A DNA stretch of 64,000 nucleotides from DTU013 sp964512095 (GCA_964512095.1 CAZEIH010000012.1:11563-75562); one strand, 5' to 3'; shown: positions 27,008-36,842, numbered from the stretch's first letter. Made by a program: numbers and translations. Notes: generated from the letters alone by a model not told the origin.

Positions 27008-28552
27008 ATGTCAACGAGAATAAAGATATTCGACACAACATTGAGAGATGGAGAACAGACTCCTGGAGTTAGCTTAAATATACAGGAAAAGCTGAAAATA
27101 GCACGCCAGCTGACAAGGCTTGGAGTGGATGTGATTGAGGCAGGCTTTGCAATTTCATCTCCGGGTGATTTTATGGCAGTGAAGACAATTGCAGAAAATG
27201 TAAAGGGAGTCGCTATTGCCAGTCTCAGCAGGGCTATGGAAAAGGATATTGATAGGTCATGGGAAGCATTGTGCAATGCAGAGAGCCCACGGATACACAC
27301 ATTTATAGCAACCTCTGATATCCATATGAAGTATAAGCTTAAGATGTCTGAGGGGGAGGTGCTTCAGCGGGCTGCTGCAATGGTGAGTTATGCAAAAAAG
27401 TATTGTAGTGATGTAGAGTTTTCCGCTGAGGATGCCAGCAGGACCAGAACTGAATTCCTTTACAGAGTGTTGGAGGGTGTCATTAAGGCAGGGGCAACAG
27501 TGGTGAATATCCCTGATACTGTTGGATATACATCTCCCGAGGAGTTTGGTCTCCTCATAAAAGGTATAAAGGAAAATGTAAATGGTATCGATAAAGTTGA
27601 CATAAGTGTACATTGCCATAATGACCTTGGTCTGGCTGTAGCTAATTCACTTGCAGCTATAAGAAATGGTGCCACGCAGGTGGAATGCACTATCAATGGA
27701 CTTGGAGAACGGGCAGGAAATGCTTCCATGGAAGAGTTGATAATGGGCATACAGACAAGAAAGGATTATTACGGTGAACTGATACACAATATTGAAACAA
27801 AGCAGATATACAGGACCAGTAAGCTCGTGAGTAATATGACCGGAGTGGCGTTGCATCCCAATAAGGCAATAGTTGGGTCAAATGCCTTTGCACATGAGTC
27901 GGGTATACATCAGCATGGTGTACTGGCTGAAAAGAGCACCTACGAGATTATGACGCCGGAATCAATTGGACTTTCTCAAAACAGAATGGTCCTAGGTAAG
28001 CTCTCCGGAAGGCATGCTTTCGAGGAAAGACTTAAGGAGATGGGCTACAATTTACAGCCTGAGGAAATTGCCAAAGCTTTCGAGAAATTTAAGGAGCTTG
28101 CTGATAAGAAAAAGACTGTTACAGACAGAGATATTGAAGCGTTGGTCGGTGAAAAGGTATCGGAGGTCGATGAGGTTTACAAGCTGGACAGCTTCCAGAT
28201 AAGTACCGGCAACAAGGTAGTATCTACAGCAACTGTGAGCATGTTTAAAAATGGGGAACTGGTAATGGAGGCTGCTACCGGTGATGGACCTATAAATGCT
28301 TCTTTTAAGGCGATAGAGAGAACCGTTGGCTTCGAAATGGAGCTGCAGGATTATAGCCTGAAGGGTGTTACAGAGGGCGCAGATGCCCTTGGTGAGGCCA
28401 TGGTCAGAGTTTTGAAGGACGATAAGGTGTACGTGGGTAGAGGAGTAAGCACTGACGTTTTAGAAGCTAGTGTTAAAGCGTATATAAATGCAATCAACAG
28501 GGTAGTACACGATCATGGTAAGCATACTCAGGACGGAAGGGAGACAATATGA
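27008..28552 (+). CDS. leuA: 2-isopropylmalate synthase
   Basis: 514 residues. FDTTLRDGEQTPGVSL is the LeuA signature of the DRE-TIM metallolyase family; HCHNDLG carries metal-binding His residues, and the C-terminal third is the LeuA allosteric dimerisation domain where leucine binds. It joins acetyl-CoA with 2-oxoisovalerate, the first step of leucine synthesis. GGAGG precedes the ATG. It overlaps cimA by four bases. leuB, leuC and leuD are not in the window. Confidence 0.94.
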   Translation: MSTRIKIFDTTLRDGEQTPGVSLNIQEKLKIARQLTRLGVDVIEAGFAISSPGDFMAVKTIAENVKGVAIASLSRAMEKDIDRSWEALCNAESPRIHTFIATSDIHMKYKLKMSEGEVLQRAAAMVSYAKKYCSDVEFSAEDASRTRTEFLYRVLEGVIKAGATVVNIPDTVGYTSPEEFGLLIKGIKENVNGIDKVDISVHCHNDLGLAVANSLAAIRNGATQVECTINGLGERAGNASMEELIMGIQTRKDYYGELIHNIETKQIYRTSKLVSNMTGVALHPNKAIVGSNAFAHESGIHQHGVLAEKSTYEIMTPESIGLSQNRMVLGKLSGRHAFEERLKEMGYNLQPEEIAKAFEKFKELADKKKTVTDRDIEALVGEKVSEVDEVYKLDSFQISTGNKVVSTATVSMFKNGELVMEAATGDGPINASFKAIERTVGFEMELQDYSLKGVTEGADALGEAMVRVLKDDKVYVGRGVSTDVLEASVKAYINAINRVVHDHGKHTQDGRETI

Positions 28553-30111
28553 AAAATATAGTTGTTCTGGATTCCACATTAAGAGATGGAGCACAGGCGC
28601 TTGGAATTTCATATACCGTGGAAGATAAGCTGAAAATCGTTAAAAGACTCGATGCTCTGGGGGTAGATTATATAGAGGCAGGTAATCCTGGATCGAATCC
28701 CAAGGATTTGGAGTTTTTTGAGAAGGCCAAGAGGATTGAATTTAAGCATGCCAAGCTGATTGCTTTTGGTAGCACCAGAAGAGTAGGTATCCAGGTGGAT
28801 GAGGATGCCAATGTTAGGTCACTACTTATGGCAGGTACGGATGCTGTGGTAATATTCGGAAAGTCATGGGATTTCCAAGTTACAGATATTCTTAAAACCA
28901 CTCTTGATGAAAATATCAGGATGATATTTGATACGGTGAAATACTTCAAGGATCAGGGGAAGGAAGTAGTATACGATGCCGAGCACTTTTTTGACGGCTA
29001 TTTTTCAGACCCCTCATATGCCATGGATACACTGAAGGCCGCAGCTGATGCAGGTGCGGATAGTCTTTGTCTTTGTGACACCAAGGGTGGTTGTCTTCCA
29101 ATGGATATCCATGACATTACACAAAAGGCTGTGGAGACCTTCGATGTTCCGATTGGGATTCATACTCACAATGATACCGGCATGGCAGTAGCGGGAACAA
29201 TAATGGCTGTCCAGGCGGGAGCGGAGCAAATCCAGGGAACGATAAACGGTTTTGGTGAAAGATGTGGTAATGCCAACCTTTGTTCTATCATACCTACACT
29301 CCAGCTAAAAATGGGCTACAGCTGCATCCCTGAAGGGAGTATGGCAAGGATGACTACTGTTGCTCGAGGGATAAGCGAAATAGCCAATGTAATCCATGAT
29401 GAAAGAGCTCCATATGTGGGAAGGTCTGCCTTTGCTCATAAGGCGGGGATGCACGCAGATGCAGTTGTTAAGAACACAGCAGCGTATGAGTTGATTGATC
29501 CTGAGCTTGTCGGAAACGAAAGAACCTTCCTTATGTCAGAGGTAGCTGGCAGAAGTGCTGTTTTAGGCATGGTTAAGAATATTATGCCGTCTATTACAAG
29601 GGATTCGCCGGAAACAAGGCTAATACTTGAAAAGCTAAAGGAGATGGAACATGAAGGATACCAGTACGAGGGTGCTGAGAGTTCCTTTGAGCTTATAGTA
29701 AGAAAAGTTCTTGGGAAATATAAGCCTTCCTTTGAGTTGAAGGATTTTAAGGTTATTGTCAATGAGCCTGCTATAGACAGTAAGCATAATTCATCTGCAA
29801 TTATAAAGGTAAAGGTAGGGGATCAGGAGGAAATTACAGCTGCGGAGGGTGAAGGGCCTGTAAATGCCCTTGACAATGCAGTAAGAAAAGCCCTGTCAAG
29901 ATTTTACCCCGTAATCCATGAAATGAAATTGACGGACTATAAGGTTAGAGTACTTGATTCTACGGCAGCAACGGCTGCAAAGGTTAGAGTTCTGATTGAG
30001 TCTACCGATGGCAACGAGGTGTGGACTACTATCGGTGTTTCAACAGACATAATAGAAGCTAGCTGGAAGGCTTTGGTTGACTCTATAGAATATAGGCTTG
30101 GTAGCACTTAA
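28549..30111 (+). CDS. cimA: Citramalate synthase
   Basis: 520 residues, another DRE-TIM enzyme: LDSTLRDGAQALGISY and HTHNDTGMA. The Ala-Leu after DGAQ, the AGNPGSNPKD stretch and the overall match favour CimA of the threonine-independent isoleucine pathway over LeuA or homocitrate synthase. CimA condenses acetyl-CoA and pyruvate to (R)-citramalate. Together with the LeuA pathway enzymes this supplies 2-oxobutyrate without threonine deaminase. It is the last gene of the T-box operon and overlaps leuA. Confidence 0.92.
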   Translation: MKNIVVLDSTLRDGAQALGISYTVEDKLKIVKRLDALGVDYIEAGNPGSNPKDLEFFEKAKRIEFKHAKLIAFGSTRRVGIQVDEDANVRSLLMAGTDAVVIFGKSWDFQVTDILKTTLDENIRMIFDTVKYFKDQGKEVVYDAEHFFDGYFSDPSYAMDTLKAAADAGADSLCLCDTKGGCLPMDIHDITQKAVETFDVPIGIHTHNDTGMAVAGTIMAVQAGAEQIQGTINGFGERCGNANLCSIIPTLQLKMGYSCIPEGSMARMTTVARGISEIANVIHDERAPYVGRSAFAHKAGMHADAVVKNTAAYELIDPELVGNERTFLMSEVAGRSAVLGMVKNIMPSITRDSPETRLILEKLKEMEHEGYQYEGAESSFELIVRKVLGKYKPSFELKDFKVIVNEPAIDSKHNSSAIIKVKVGDQEEITAAEGEGPVNALDNAVRKALSRFYPVIHEMKLTDYKVRVLDSTAATAAKVRVLIESTDGNEVWTTIGVSTDIIEASWKALVDSIEYRLGST

Positions 30112-30140
30112 TGCCGTAATATGCCGGGCGGTTCTTTTAT

Positions 30141-30216
30141 CTATGTCTTCAGAGGATGCTGACCTCTATAGGTTGGTGATGAATGAAGTCCTACTCCTTG
30201 AGCGAAGCGAATTGAT
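30141..30216 (+). repeat. Dispersed non-coding repeat, copy C (internal deletion)
   Basis: The outer parts match the other copies (GTCTTCAGAGGATGC plus ACCTCTATAGG at the left, GAGCGAAGCGAATTGA at the right), but the central segment with the GTCAGGTGG hairpin is missing. It lies just after cimA. Confidence 0.8.
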
Positions 30217-30232
30217 TATGTGTAGCTAAGTT

Positions 30233-30565
30233 GTGGTAAAATGCAACAAAAGAACAGTTTCAATGTTTTACTTGAAAGGTGGCAAGAAATTGACTCTTAA
30301 TGGTAAGCTGTTGGTTAAAGGTAGGATAGTTAGGGAAGGTACATCAGGTGATGATGACAAGGAGCATAGCTTCAGGGACAAGCTGGAGAATTGTCTTGTC
30401 GAGCTTTGCCTATATCTTGAGATACCTGTTCCTTTATGGTTGAAAAAGAACACTCGGGAGCTTGCCATCTTTCGAAAGACATTTTTTACAGCGGAGCAGT
30501 TTATTGATAGGGTTTGGTTCGACAAATTTGAAATACAATTATCGGGAGATGAGATTAAAAAGTAA
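30233..30565 (+). CDS. Hypothetical protein
   Basis: 110 residues from a GTG, or 100 from the ATG at 30263; neither has a good ribosome site. The sequence is soluble, with a basic N-terminal half and the motif ENCLVELCLYLEIPVPLWLKKNT, then FFTAEQFIDRVWFDKFEIQL. It seems a genuine protein because composition and hydrophobic spacing are protein-like and no other frame is open, but I do not recognise it. Confidence 0.5.
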   Translation: MVKCNKRTVSMFYLKGGKKLTLNGKLLVKGRIVREGTSGDDDKEHSFRDKLENCLVELCLYLEIPVPLWLKKNTRELAIFRKTFFTAEQFIDRVWFDKFEIQLSGDEIKK

Positions 30566-30676
30566 GGTAAGGCTGGTTGAAGAGACATAATATATTGCAT
30601 TATGTAAAGGAGTACTGATATAATGTATTTGTAGGCGGCTGGAATGGAAATTGATGTTTATAGCGAGAGGTAATGA

Positions 30677-32530
30677 ATGCATATAAGCAGAAATACTGAG
30701 TTACATCCGACTAACTATAATATGGCTTCAAACAGTCCAGCAAGTGAAGGGATAATAATTGCTGTTTGTTCAGCAGTCTATATTGCATTGTCATTTTTCC
30801 TTAGGGATATCTCAAGTCAGGATAATGCACAATCTATAATTTTCGGTATGACAGTGAAGAATTTCGTATTCAGCGGGATGGCGGTACAGGCCCAGTCTCT
30901 TTCTACTGCTTTCCTTACCATAAGAATGAATAAAAAGGGGTTTATCGCAGGTGTATTGCTGAATATAGTAGGTATTAGCTTTGCTTTGATGAGTATTATT
31001 TATAAAGGGGAGCAAGATGCTTTACCCGGCGTTGTGACGTATATTGGCGCCATCATTGTTTGCATAGTAGTTTATTATTATAAAAAGGGTATTGTCGATT
31101 ATTTTAAAAAACTATCGGAACAGAAGGAAGAGTTGACATCTTTATATAAAGAAATATCGGTATCTCAAGAGAGATTTAGCAGGCAGAATGAACAGCTGAT
31201 AAAATATAACAACCTGATGAGTGAGAATAAGAAGCAGCTTGAGTATTTGGCATACAATGATGGTCTTACCGGCTTGCCTAACAGGGGGATGATAATAAAG
31301 AAGCTGGATATGCTTATTCATTATTCCAGTATAAACAATAATGGCTTTTCTTTAGTATATATAGATATTGATAATTTCAAAGATATAAATGACATTATGG
31401 GGCACCATATTGGGGATATGATATTGCAGACAGTGGCTCAACGATGCAGCTCAATTCTTGATAAGAACGATGTTCTTGGACGTATTGGCGGAGATGAATT
31501 TGCACTGATTGTCCGCCGCGAACTAAGCCGGGATAAAATTCTTCAATATGTTAATAGCTTTAAATCATTAGTATCTGAGGTGTGCAGGTGCGACAACAAG
31601 GAACTCTTTATTAATGCGAGCTTCGGGATATCAATTTTCCCAATAGATGGAGAATCAACTGGGGAGTTGCTGAAAAAAGCCGATATAGCGATGCATTCAA
31701 CAAAAAAGTCTGGCAAGAATGGTATTAGTTTTTTCTGTGACGAAATGCAAACAAGTATGTTGGAGAGAGCTAGACTTGAGAAGGGGTTGAAGTCGGCATT
31801 GATGAATGAAGAGTTGTATTTGGTATTTCAACCGCAGTACTATTGTGATACAGGGTACATTAGAGGATTTGAGGCCCTTGCCAGATGGCATTCTAAGACA
31901 CTGGGGGATGTTAGCCCTTCACAGTTCATTCCGGTAGCAGAGGATACAGGTATGATTATCGACATCGGAGAATGGATACTAAGGACTGTGTTAAAAAGGT
32001 TTGGAGAGATGCAGTTAGAAAGCCAGAAGGATTTTATATTGTCCATAAATATTTCGGTGGTTCAAATAGTTCAGCCATCCTTTTTGAAAATGGTAAGGAG
32101 AGTTCTGGAGGATACTGGGTTTGATAGTAGCTATTTGGAGTTTGAAATAACAGAATCCGTGTTCATTTCATATCCCGAGAAGGTTATTGATACACTTAAT
32201 CAGATTAAGAAAATGGGTATAAGGATAGCACTGGATGACTTTGGGACGGGTTACGCCTCATTGAATTATCTTCAAATGCTCCCTATCGATACATTGAAAA
32301 TTGACAAGGCGTTTGTTAGCAGAATTGGTACAACGGATCCGGGTAATCAAATCATAGGTTCAATAATCTGGCTTGCCCATAGTCTTGGCATAATGGTCAT
32401 AGCAGAAGGTGTGGAAAAGACCGAACAGCTTGAGTACCTAAGAACACAAAGTTGCGACTGTCTGCAAGGGTTCTTGCTAAGCAAGCCCGTGGAAGAGGAA
32501 CAGTGCACAAAAATGGTTGAATTAATGTAG
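30677..32530 (+). CDS. Membrane GGDEF-EAL protein (cyclic-di-GMP turnover)
   Basis: 617 residues. About four membrane segments in the first 145 residues, a coiled coil (about 150-190), a GGDEF domain with an intact GGDEF at 271-275, and an EAL domain with FEALARW near 397-403, the DDFGTGYASL loop and EGVE. Both catalytic motifs look intact, so it could make and degrade cyclic-di-GMP; in such hybrids one activity usually dominates. The N-terminal membrane unit has no recognised sensor. GAGAGG lies six bases before the ATG. Confidence 0.92.
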   Translation: MHISRNTELHPTNYNMASNSPASEGIIIAVCSAVYIALSFFLRDISSQDNAQSIIFGMTVKNFVFSGMAVQAQSLSTAFLTIRMNKKGFIAGVLLNIVGISFALMSIIYKGEQDALPGVVTYIGAIIVCIVVYYYKKGIVDYFKKLSEQKEELTSLYKEISVSQERFSRQNEQLIKYNNLMSENKKQLEYLAYNDGLTGLPNRGMIIKKLDMLIHYSSINNNGFSLVYIDIDNFKDINDIMGHHIGDMILQTVAQRCSSILDKNDVLGRIGGDEFALIVRRELSRDKILQYVNSFKSLVSEVCRCDNKELFINASFGISIFPIDGESTGELLKKADIAMHSTKKSGKNGISFFCDEMQTSMLERARLEKGLKSALMNEELYLVFQPQYYCDTGYIRGFEALARWHSKTLGDVSPSQFIPVAEDTGMIIDIGEWILRTVLKRFGEMQLESQKDFILSINISVVQIVQPSFLKMVRRVLEDTGFDSSYLEFEITESVFISYPEKVIDTLNQIKKMGIRIALDDFGTGYASLNYLQMLPIDTLKIDKAFVSRIGTTDPGNQIIGSIIWLAHSLGIMVIAEGVEKTEQLEYLRTQSCDCLQGFLLSKPVEEEQCTKMVELM

Positions 32531-32639
32531 TAAAATCGTCTCACTTCTTTAAATCAGTGCGTTATAATCATATGTCTCTCAGCATATAAATAATTGATAT
32601 GCTGCACCTGCTACTTGTATTTCTGCGGAGGTGTTTTTA

Positions 32640-33344
32640 TTGAACAAAACAAGAATTTGTTCGATTTTTTTTGTTGCCACTGTTTTTGTTTTGTCTGTTA
32701 TGCAGATAATTATAGATGCAAAAGAGGAAATTTCATTAAGTATATCATCTGTTGCTGAAAATAAGAACGAGTATATAATTTTTGTAGAGGTAGAGGATAA
32801 AACGCTGTACCTTCTCAACGGCAATAAATGTGTAAAGGAATATAAGATAGCCTCAGGTAAATCGGGCTTGCCTTCACCTATTGGGCGTTGGACAATCATA
32901 GAGAAGGGCGACTGGGGCGAGGGTTTTGGCGGTAGGTGGCTCGGCTTCGATGTTCCCTGGGGGATATATGGTATTCATGGAACAATAGATGCTAGTTCTA
33001 TCGGATCTGCAGCAAGCCAGGGCTGTATCCGTATGTTTAACGATGATGTAGCGGAGCTGTATCGTCTTGTTTCTGTGGGCACTGAGGTAGTAATTGTAAA
33101 CGGTCAGTTTGGGCCTTTTGGTAGACGCTTTGACGAGATTAACCCGGGAGACAGGGGGGCTGATGTACTTGCCATACAAAAGCGGCTCAAGCAGCTGGGC
33201 TATTATGGCGGACCGCTTGATGGTATATATGAGGACGGTATGAAAAAGGCTGTCCATCAGTTTCAACGGGATACTGGTCTCACTGCTAAAAACACAATAA
33301 CTCGGCAGACCTGGCTCAATATGGGGTTTCGGGAGTTTGAGTAA
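32640..33344 (+). CDS. L,D-transpeptidase with C-terminal peptidoglycan-binding domain
   Basis: 234 residues from TTG 32640, which follows GGAGGTG at six bases; the upstream GTG at 32631 overlaps that site. An N-terminal signal or anchor (about 8-25) exports it. The YkuD domain contains GIHGT and the catalytic S-x-G-C-I-R-M, where Cys attacks the tetrapeptide to form 3-3 cross-links. A PG_binding_1 domain (GDRGADVLAIQKRLKQLGYY) follows. Likely role: spore-cortex or cell-wall cross-linking. Confidence 0.92.
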   Translation: MNKTRICSIFFVATVFVLSVMQIIIDAKEEISLSISSVAENKNEYIIFVEVEDKTLYLLNGNKCVKEYKIASGKSGLPSPIGRWTIIEKGDWGEGFGGRWLGFDVPWGIYGIHGTIDASSIGSAASQGCIRMFNDDVAELYRLVSVGTEVVIVNGQFGPFGRRFDEINPGDRGADVLAIQKRLKQLGYYGGPLDGIYEDGMKKAVHQFQRDTGLTAKNTITRQTWLNMGFREFE

Positions 33345-33476
33345 CCAACACATCAATTTCTTTGTCATTACCTATGGTCTTACGGAAGTAACCAACTCTC
33401 ATTTTTTCTGACTGGTACATATGGCGTGTGGTATAATTGAGGGACAGCAAATGACAAGAAAGGATACCGAGGTACG

Positions 33477-33935
33477 ATGCGAAAAATACTATCTTGGATT
33501 GTTTTGATTTTATGGATGGCATTAATCTTCTTTTTCTCTTCCCAGGTAGCAGAGCAATCAGAGCAACTAAGCGATGGGATTACCGAAAAAATTGTTGCGG
33601 TTATGGTAAAGGTGAATCCTAATGCTAAAATTGCTGTTGAAAAAATTAGTTTTTTTGTGAGGAAGAACGCACACTTTTTGGTGTTCCTTGTACTGGGAGT
33701 ATTGACAGTCAATGCTTTAAGATGCAGTGGTGTAGGCGGATACAGGGGAATACTTGCGGCAATAGCAGTATGTGTTTTCTATGCCATTACAGATGAGATC
33801 CATCAGCTTTTTGTTCCCGGTAGGAGCTGCCAATTTACTGACGTCCTTATAGATAGCGCTGGTGCAACAGTGGGAGCATTTATTTTTGGTATGATACTGA
33901 AAAAGAAGAAAGCCACTAAGGAAAACATGAAGTGA
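33477..33935 (+). CDS. VanZ-like family membrane protein
   Basis: 152 residues with four membrane segments. RKNAHFLVFLVLG and DEIHQLFVPGRSCQFTDVLIDSAGA are the conserved VanZ-family motifs. Some members confer low-level teicoplanin resistance, but most are of unknown function, and no van genes are nearby. It follows the L,D-transpeptidase in the same direction. Confidence 0.88.
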   Translation: MRKILSWIVLILWMALIFFFSSQVAEQSEQLSDGITEKIVAVMVKVNPNAKIAVEKISFFVRKNAHFLVFLVLGVLTVNALRCSGVGGYRGILAAIAVCVFYAITDEIHQLFVPGRSCQFTDVLIDSAGATVGAFIFGMILKKKKATKENMK

Positions 33936-34025
33936 AGAAAATAATTGTATAGGCTGTGAATAATCTGCCTTGTGGCAGATCCGTATACTAAAATAAAGCA
34001 AGGATTTATATAAGGAGCTGAAATT

Positions 34026-34823
34026 ATGAGTATATCGTTTATTTATTACCCCGAAGGAAAAAAGAGAGCCCTTACCATGAGCTACGATGATGGACAGGTG
34101 CATGATAGAAAGCTTGTAGAGATTTTTAATAGGTATGGTATAAGAGGCACCTTCCATCTGAATTCAGGTATGTTGGACAGGGATGTTTTTGTGAAAGCCT
34201 CTGAGGTCGCTGAGCTTTACAAAGGTCATGAAGTATCGGCCCATTCCCTGACGCATCCATATCTTACCTCCCTTCCAGCTGATATGGCTGTTTCTGAGGT
34301 CATTGAGGACAGAAGAAGGCTGGAGACTCTGGTGGGGTATCCGGTGCGGGGTATGTCCTACCCCTTTGGTGCGTACAGCGATGAGCTGATAGCGGCCTTG
34401 CCGGGTATGGGTATAGAGTATTCCAGGACAGTGAATTCCCATGGGGGCTTTCAACTTCCTGACAATTTCCTTGCTTGGCATCCTACATGTCATCATGGAC
34501 AAAATCTTATGGAAAGGGCTAAGGTTTTCAATGAACAGCCGCCATGGGCTCAAATGCCGCTACTGTATGTATGGGGTCACAGCTTTGAATTCGATAGAGA
34601 AAATAACTGGGAGCTTATTGAGGAATTTTGCAAATCGGTTTCAGGTGATGAATCGGTTTGGTATGCGACGAATATTGAGATCATAGATTACATAAAGGCA
34701 ATGAGAGGATTAAGATTTACTGTTGATGGAAGGATGGTAAATAATCCTTCTGCTACGCCAGTCTGGATAGGTGTGGATAGCGTACCTGTTGAGATTGGAG
34801 CTGGGAAGACTCTTGTCCTATAA
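34026..34823 (+). CDS. Polysaccharide deacetylase (NodB fold)
   Basis: 265 residues without a signal peptide. TMSYDDG provides the catalytic base and a metal-binding Asp, and SAHSLTHPYL the metal-binding His residues, as in carbohydrate esterase family 4. The C-terminal part (WGHSFEFDRENNW) resembles the cytoplasmic branch of the family rather than cell-wall deacetylases. Substrate unknown. AAGGAG lies upstream. Confidence 0.85.
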   Translation: MSISFIYYPEGKKRALTMSYDDGQVHDRKLVEIFNRYGIRGTFHLNSGMLDRDVFVKASEVAELYKGHEVSAHSLTHPYLTSLPADMAVSEVIEDRRRLETLVGYPVRGMSYPFGAYSDELIAALPGMGIEYSRTVNSHGGFQLPDNFLAWHPTCHHGQNLMERAKVFNEQPPWAQMPLLYVWGHSFEFDRENNWELIEEFCKSVSGDESVWYATNIEIIDYIKAMRGLRFTVDGRMVNNPSATPVWIGVDSVPVEIGAGKTLVL

Positions 34824-34984
34824 TCTGTGGGATTTAACCAAATAAATGAATAGTGGGCAAAACGATTGCAGACCATCAGTGGTGAAGCGGCAATTTTGTA
34901 CACAAAACTCTTGCCTTAACTTGACATAATCGGCAAAAACGTGGATTTTATGTAAGGTCGAAGGCAGTAAATTTATACAATAGC

Positions 34985-35013
34985 TTGCAAAAATATGTCA
35001 TATATCGTAAAAT
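34985..35013 (+). promoter_or_regulatory. Promoter in the 303-bp gap before the chemoreceptor-like gene
   Basis: TTGCAA at 34985-34990, 17 bp, TAAAAT at 35008-35013. A second TTGACA at about 34919 has only a weak -10. The rest of the gap 34824-35126 shows nothing else I can support; I looked for a cyclic-di-GMP riboswitch core and did not see one. Confidence 0.5.
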
Positions 35014-35126
35014 TATAGTACTACATATAGGACATACCATATCTATCACAGTTTTGTCACACTACAGAATGCAGAACAGAATCTCTCCCTTTACTAATAT
35101 AATGTTTGGCCAGAAAGGAGCCCGTT

Positions 35127-36350
35127 ATGGTAATGCCAAGGGATAAGCGTTTGTTGGAACTGTTTGTATCTGAGTTGACTCTCTTTGTGTTATTTTTTCT
35201 TAGTCTATTCATCAGCGATAGTAGTTCAGTATTAAATGCAGTTATTACGGTACTGTGTTTCGTCGTTTTCGTATATAATTCTACACAGATTGTTATCTAC
35301 TTTCAGAGGGCGAAAAGAAAGAGCAAATTTATAGAATATTTAAAGTCAATGGATGATAGTAATTCATTGGATGATGAGTTACCGGTCATTATAAATAAGT
35401 GCTTTCATGAACCTAAATATGCCAGTATTGTTTTAGAGGTTATTTGTAAACTACAGGAAAGACTTAACGCAAAAAGTGATGAAGCTGAAGTAATGATTGA
35501 GGGATGCAATGAACTGGAAAGGTTATTTTGTGATGTAAGTAATGTAAGTACTAGTACGCGAATTTTGGCTGACATAATGAGGATTACATCAGACACTTCG
35601 GAAAATATTGCAGCAGCTACAATTGATATTGCCGAAACCGCACAGAACATCACGAATAAGACAACAGAAGGGGTGCGGATCGCTGATGAAATCAATAAGA
35701 GGGCTCAGGAAATTACTAGCAGGGTGCTTGATTCACAGAGCAAGGCACAGCAAATTTTTAGCGAGACAAAGCAGGAACTAGAAAATGCCATTGAAGAAGC
35801 AAGAATAGTAGAACAGATATCCGAACTATCGGATACTGTCATAAAAATAACGGCCCAAACTACCCTCCTTGCTTTAAATGCAGATATTGAAGCAGCAAGA
35901 GCGGGTACAGCGGGGAGAGGTTTTGCAGTTGTTGCCAGTGAGATAAGAAAGCTTGCAGATCGGTCTAAAATGGCTGTATATGAAATACAGAGCATTACAC
36001 CACTGGTGGAGGAAGCAGTTAATAATCTCTCTATTTGCTCGAATAATGTTCTGAGTTTTATGTCGACGGATGTTAATGAAGATTATGCGTCTATGCAGGA
36101 AACTGCCCATAAGTATAACGATGATGCGAGGTATATAAGTGATATGGTAAATGGCTTTAATACCACATCCAACGAGCTTCTTGCATCTGTGGATAATGTG
36201 CTTACATCAATTGACAGCATATCGCTGGCATCAAGTGACGGAGAAAATAAAATAAAGGATATTGAGAGCAGTATGACAACTATATCCGAGAAATTTGCAA
36301 ATATACTCGAAAACCTGGAAATGTCACTAAACATCAAAAATAAACCATAG
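35127..36350 (+). CDS. Reduced methyl-accepting chemotaxis-like signalling protein
   Basis: 407 residues from ATG 35127 (AAGGAG seven bases upstream). Two adjacent membrane helices (about 14-56) have no room for an external sensor domain. They are followed by a long helical region and a chemoreceptor signalling tip (residues around 235-285) with ALNADIEAARAGTAGRGFAVVA and EIRKLA. There is no recognisable HAMP domain. It could be an internal or membrane-state sensor. No other chemotaxis gene is in the window. Confidence 0.85.
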   Translation: MVMPRDKRLLELFVSELTLFVLFFLSLFISDSSSVLNAVITVLCFVVFVYNSTQIVIYFQRAKRKSKFIEYLKSMDDSNSLDDELPVIINKCFHEPKYASIVLEVICKLQERLNAKSDEAEVMIEGCNELERLFCDVSNVSTSTRILADIMRITSDTSENIAAATIDIAETAQNITNKTTEGVRIADEINKRAQEITSRVLDSQSKAQQIFSETKQELENAIEEARIVEQISELSDTVIKITAQTTLLALNADIEAARAGTAGRGFAVVASEIRKLADRSKMAVYEIQSITPLVEEAVNNLSICSNNVLSFMSTDVNEDYASMQETAHKYNDDARYISDMVNGFNTTSNELLASVDNVLTSIDSISLASSDGENKIKDIESSMTTISEKFANILENLEMSLNIKNKP

Positions 36351-36364
36351 AGGAGGCAATTAAT

Positions 36365-36757
36365 ATGGCACAGTGGAGACTTGAGGTCTATGAGGTTCCT
36401 GGGAGGAAAATAGTAAATACTGAAGGGTTTGGACAAGCAAATGCACAGGACATTAGAAATGTAACCGATATCGTCGTTAAGAAAGGAAAAAGCTTTGCAG
36501 GCAAATGGGGTTACATACCAATGATTGAAAATATGGACCCCATATTTGACCAGGAGACACAGAAAGAATTCGCCGTAATGCATCAGCGCTGTGAGGAAGC
36601 TGGGTGCGTAGCAATGGGATTTGTTGCAGGTGGGATGGCGGCAATTAAGGTACAGGCAAAAAGGCATCAGAAGGCATCAAACGCAGAAGGGCTTGTCGAT
36701 CAATACTTCAGGACACGAGAGGAAGCTCTTGAGTGGATGAAAACATTTGGTCTATAA
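36365..36757 (+). CDS. Small soluble protein, possibly SpoIIAA/STAS-like
   Basis: 130 residues, 14 bp after the receptor-like gene and likely cotranscribed. The pattern of alternating strands and helices and the segment NVTDIVVKKGKSFAGKWGYIPMIENMDPIFDQET resembles bacterial proteins of the SpoIIAA-like/STAS type often found near signalling proteins. The match is suggestive only. GAGGAGG precedes the ATG. Confidence 0.6.
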   Translation: MAQWRLEVYEVPGRKIVNTEGFGQANAQDIRNVTDIVVKKGKSFAGKWGYIPMIENMDPIFDQETQKEFAVMHQRCEEAGCVAMGFVAGGMAAIKVQAKRHQKASNAEGLVDQYFRTREEALEWMKTFGL

Positions 36758-36777
36758 GCAGATAAGGTATTGCAAGA

Positions 36778-36811
36778 GAAAACCGGAGAGTTGTATACCT
36801 CTCCGGTTTCT
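36778..36811. terminator. Bidirectional terminator between convergent genes
   Basis: AACCGGAGAG (36781-36790) pairs perfectly with CTCTCCGGTT (36799-36808). A-rich and T-rich flanks on the two sides allow use from either strand; the plus-strand gene ends at 36757 and the minus-strand kinase at 36843. Confidence 0.8.
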
Positions 36812-36842
36812 AAAATTCATATAAGGCAGGGTATTGTTCTTT

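Noticed and set aside
34824..35126. Possible cyclic-di-GMP riboswitch ahead of the chemoreceptor-like gene
   Set aside because: I could not find the conserved GEMM core sequences; only a promoter is supported.
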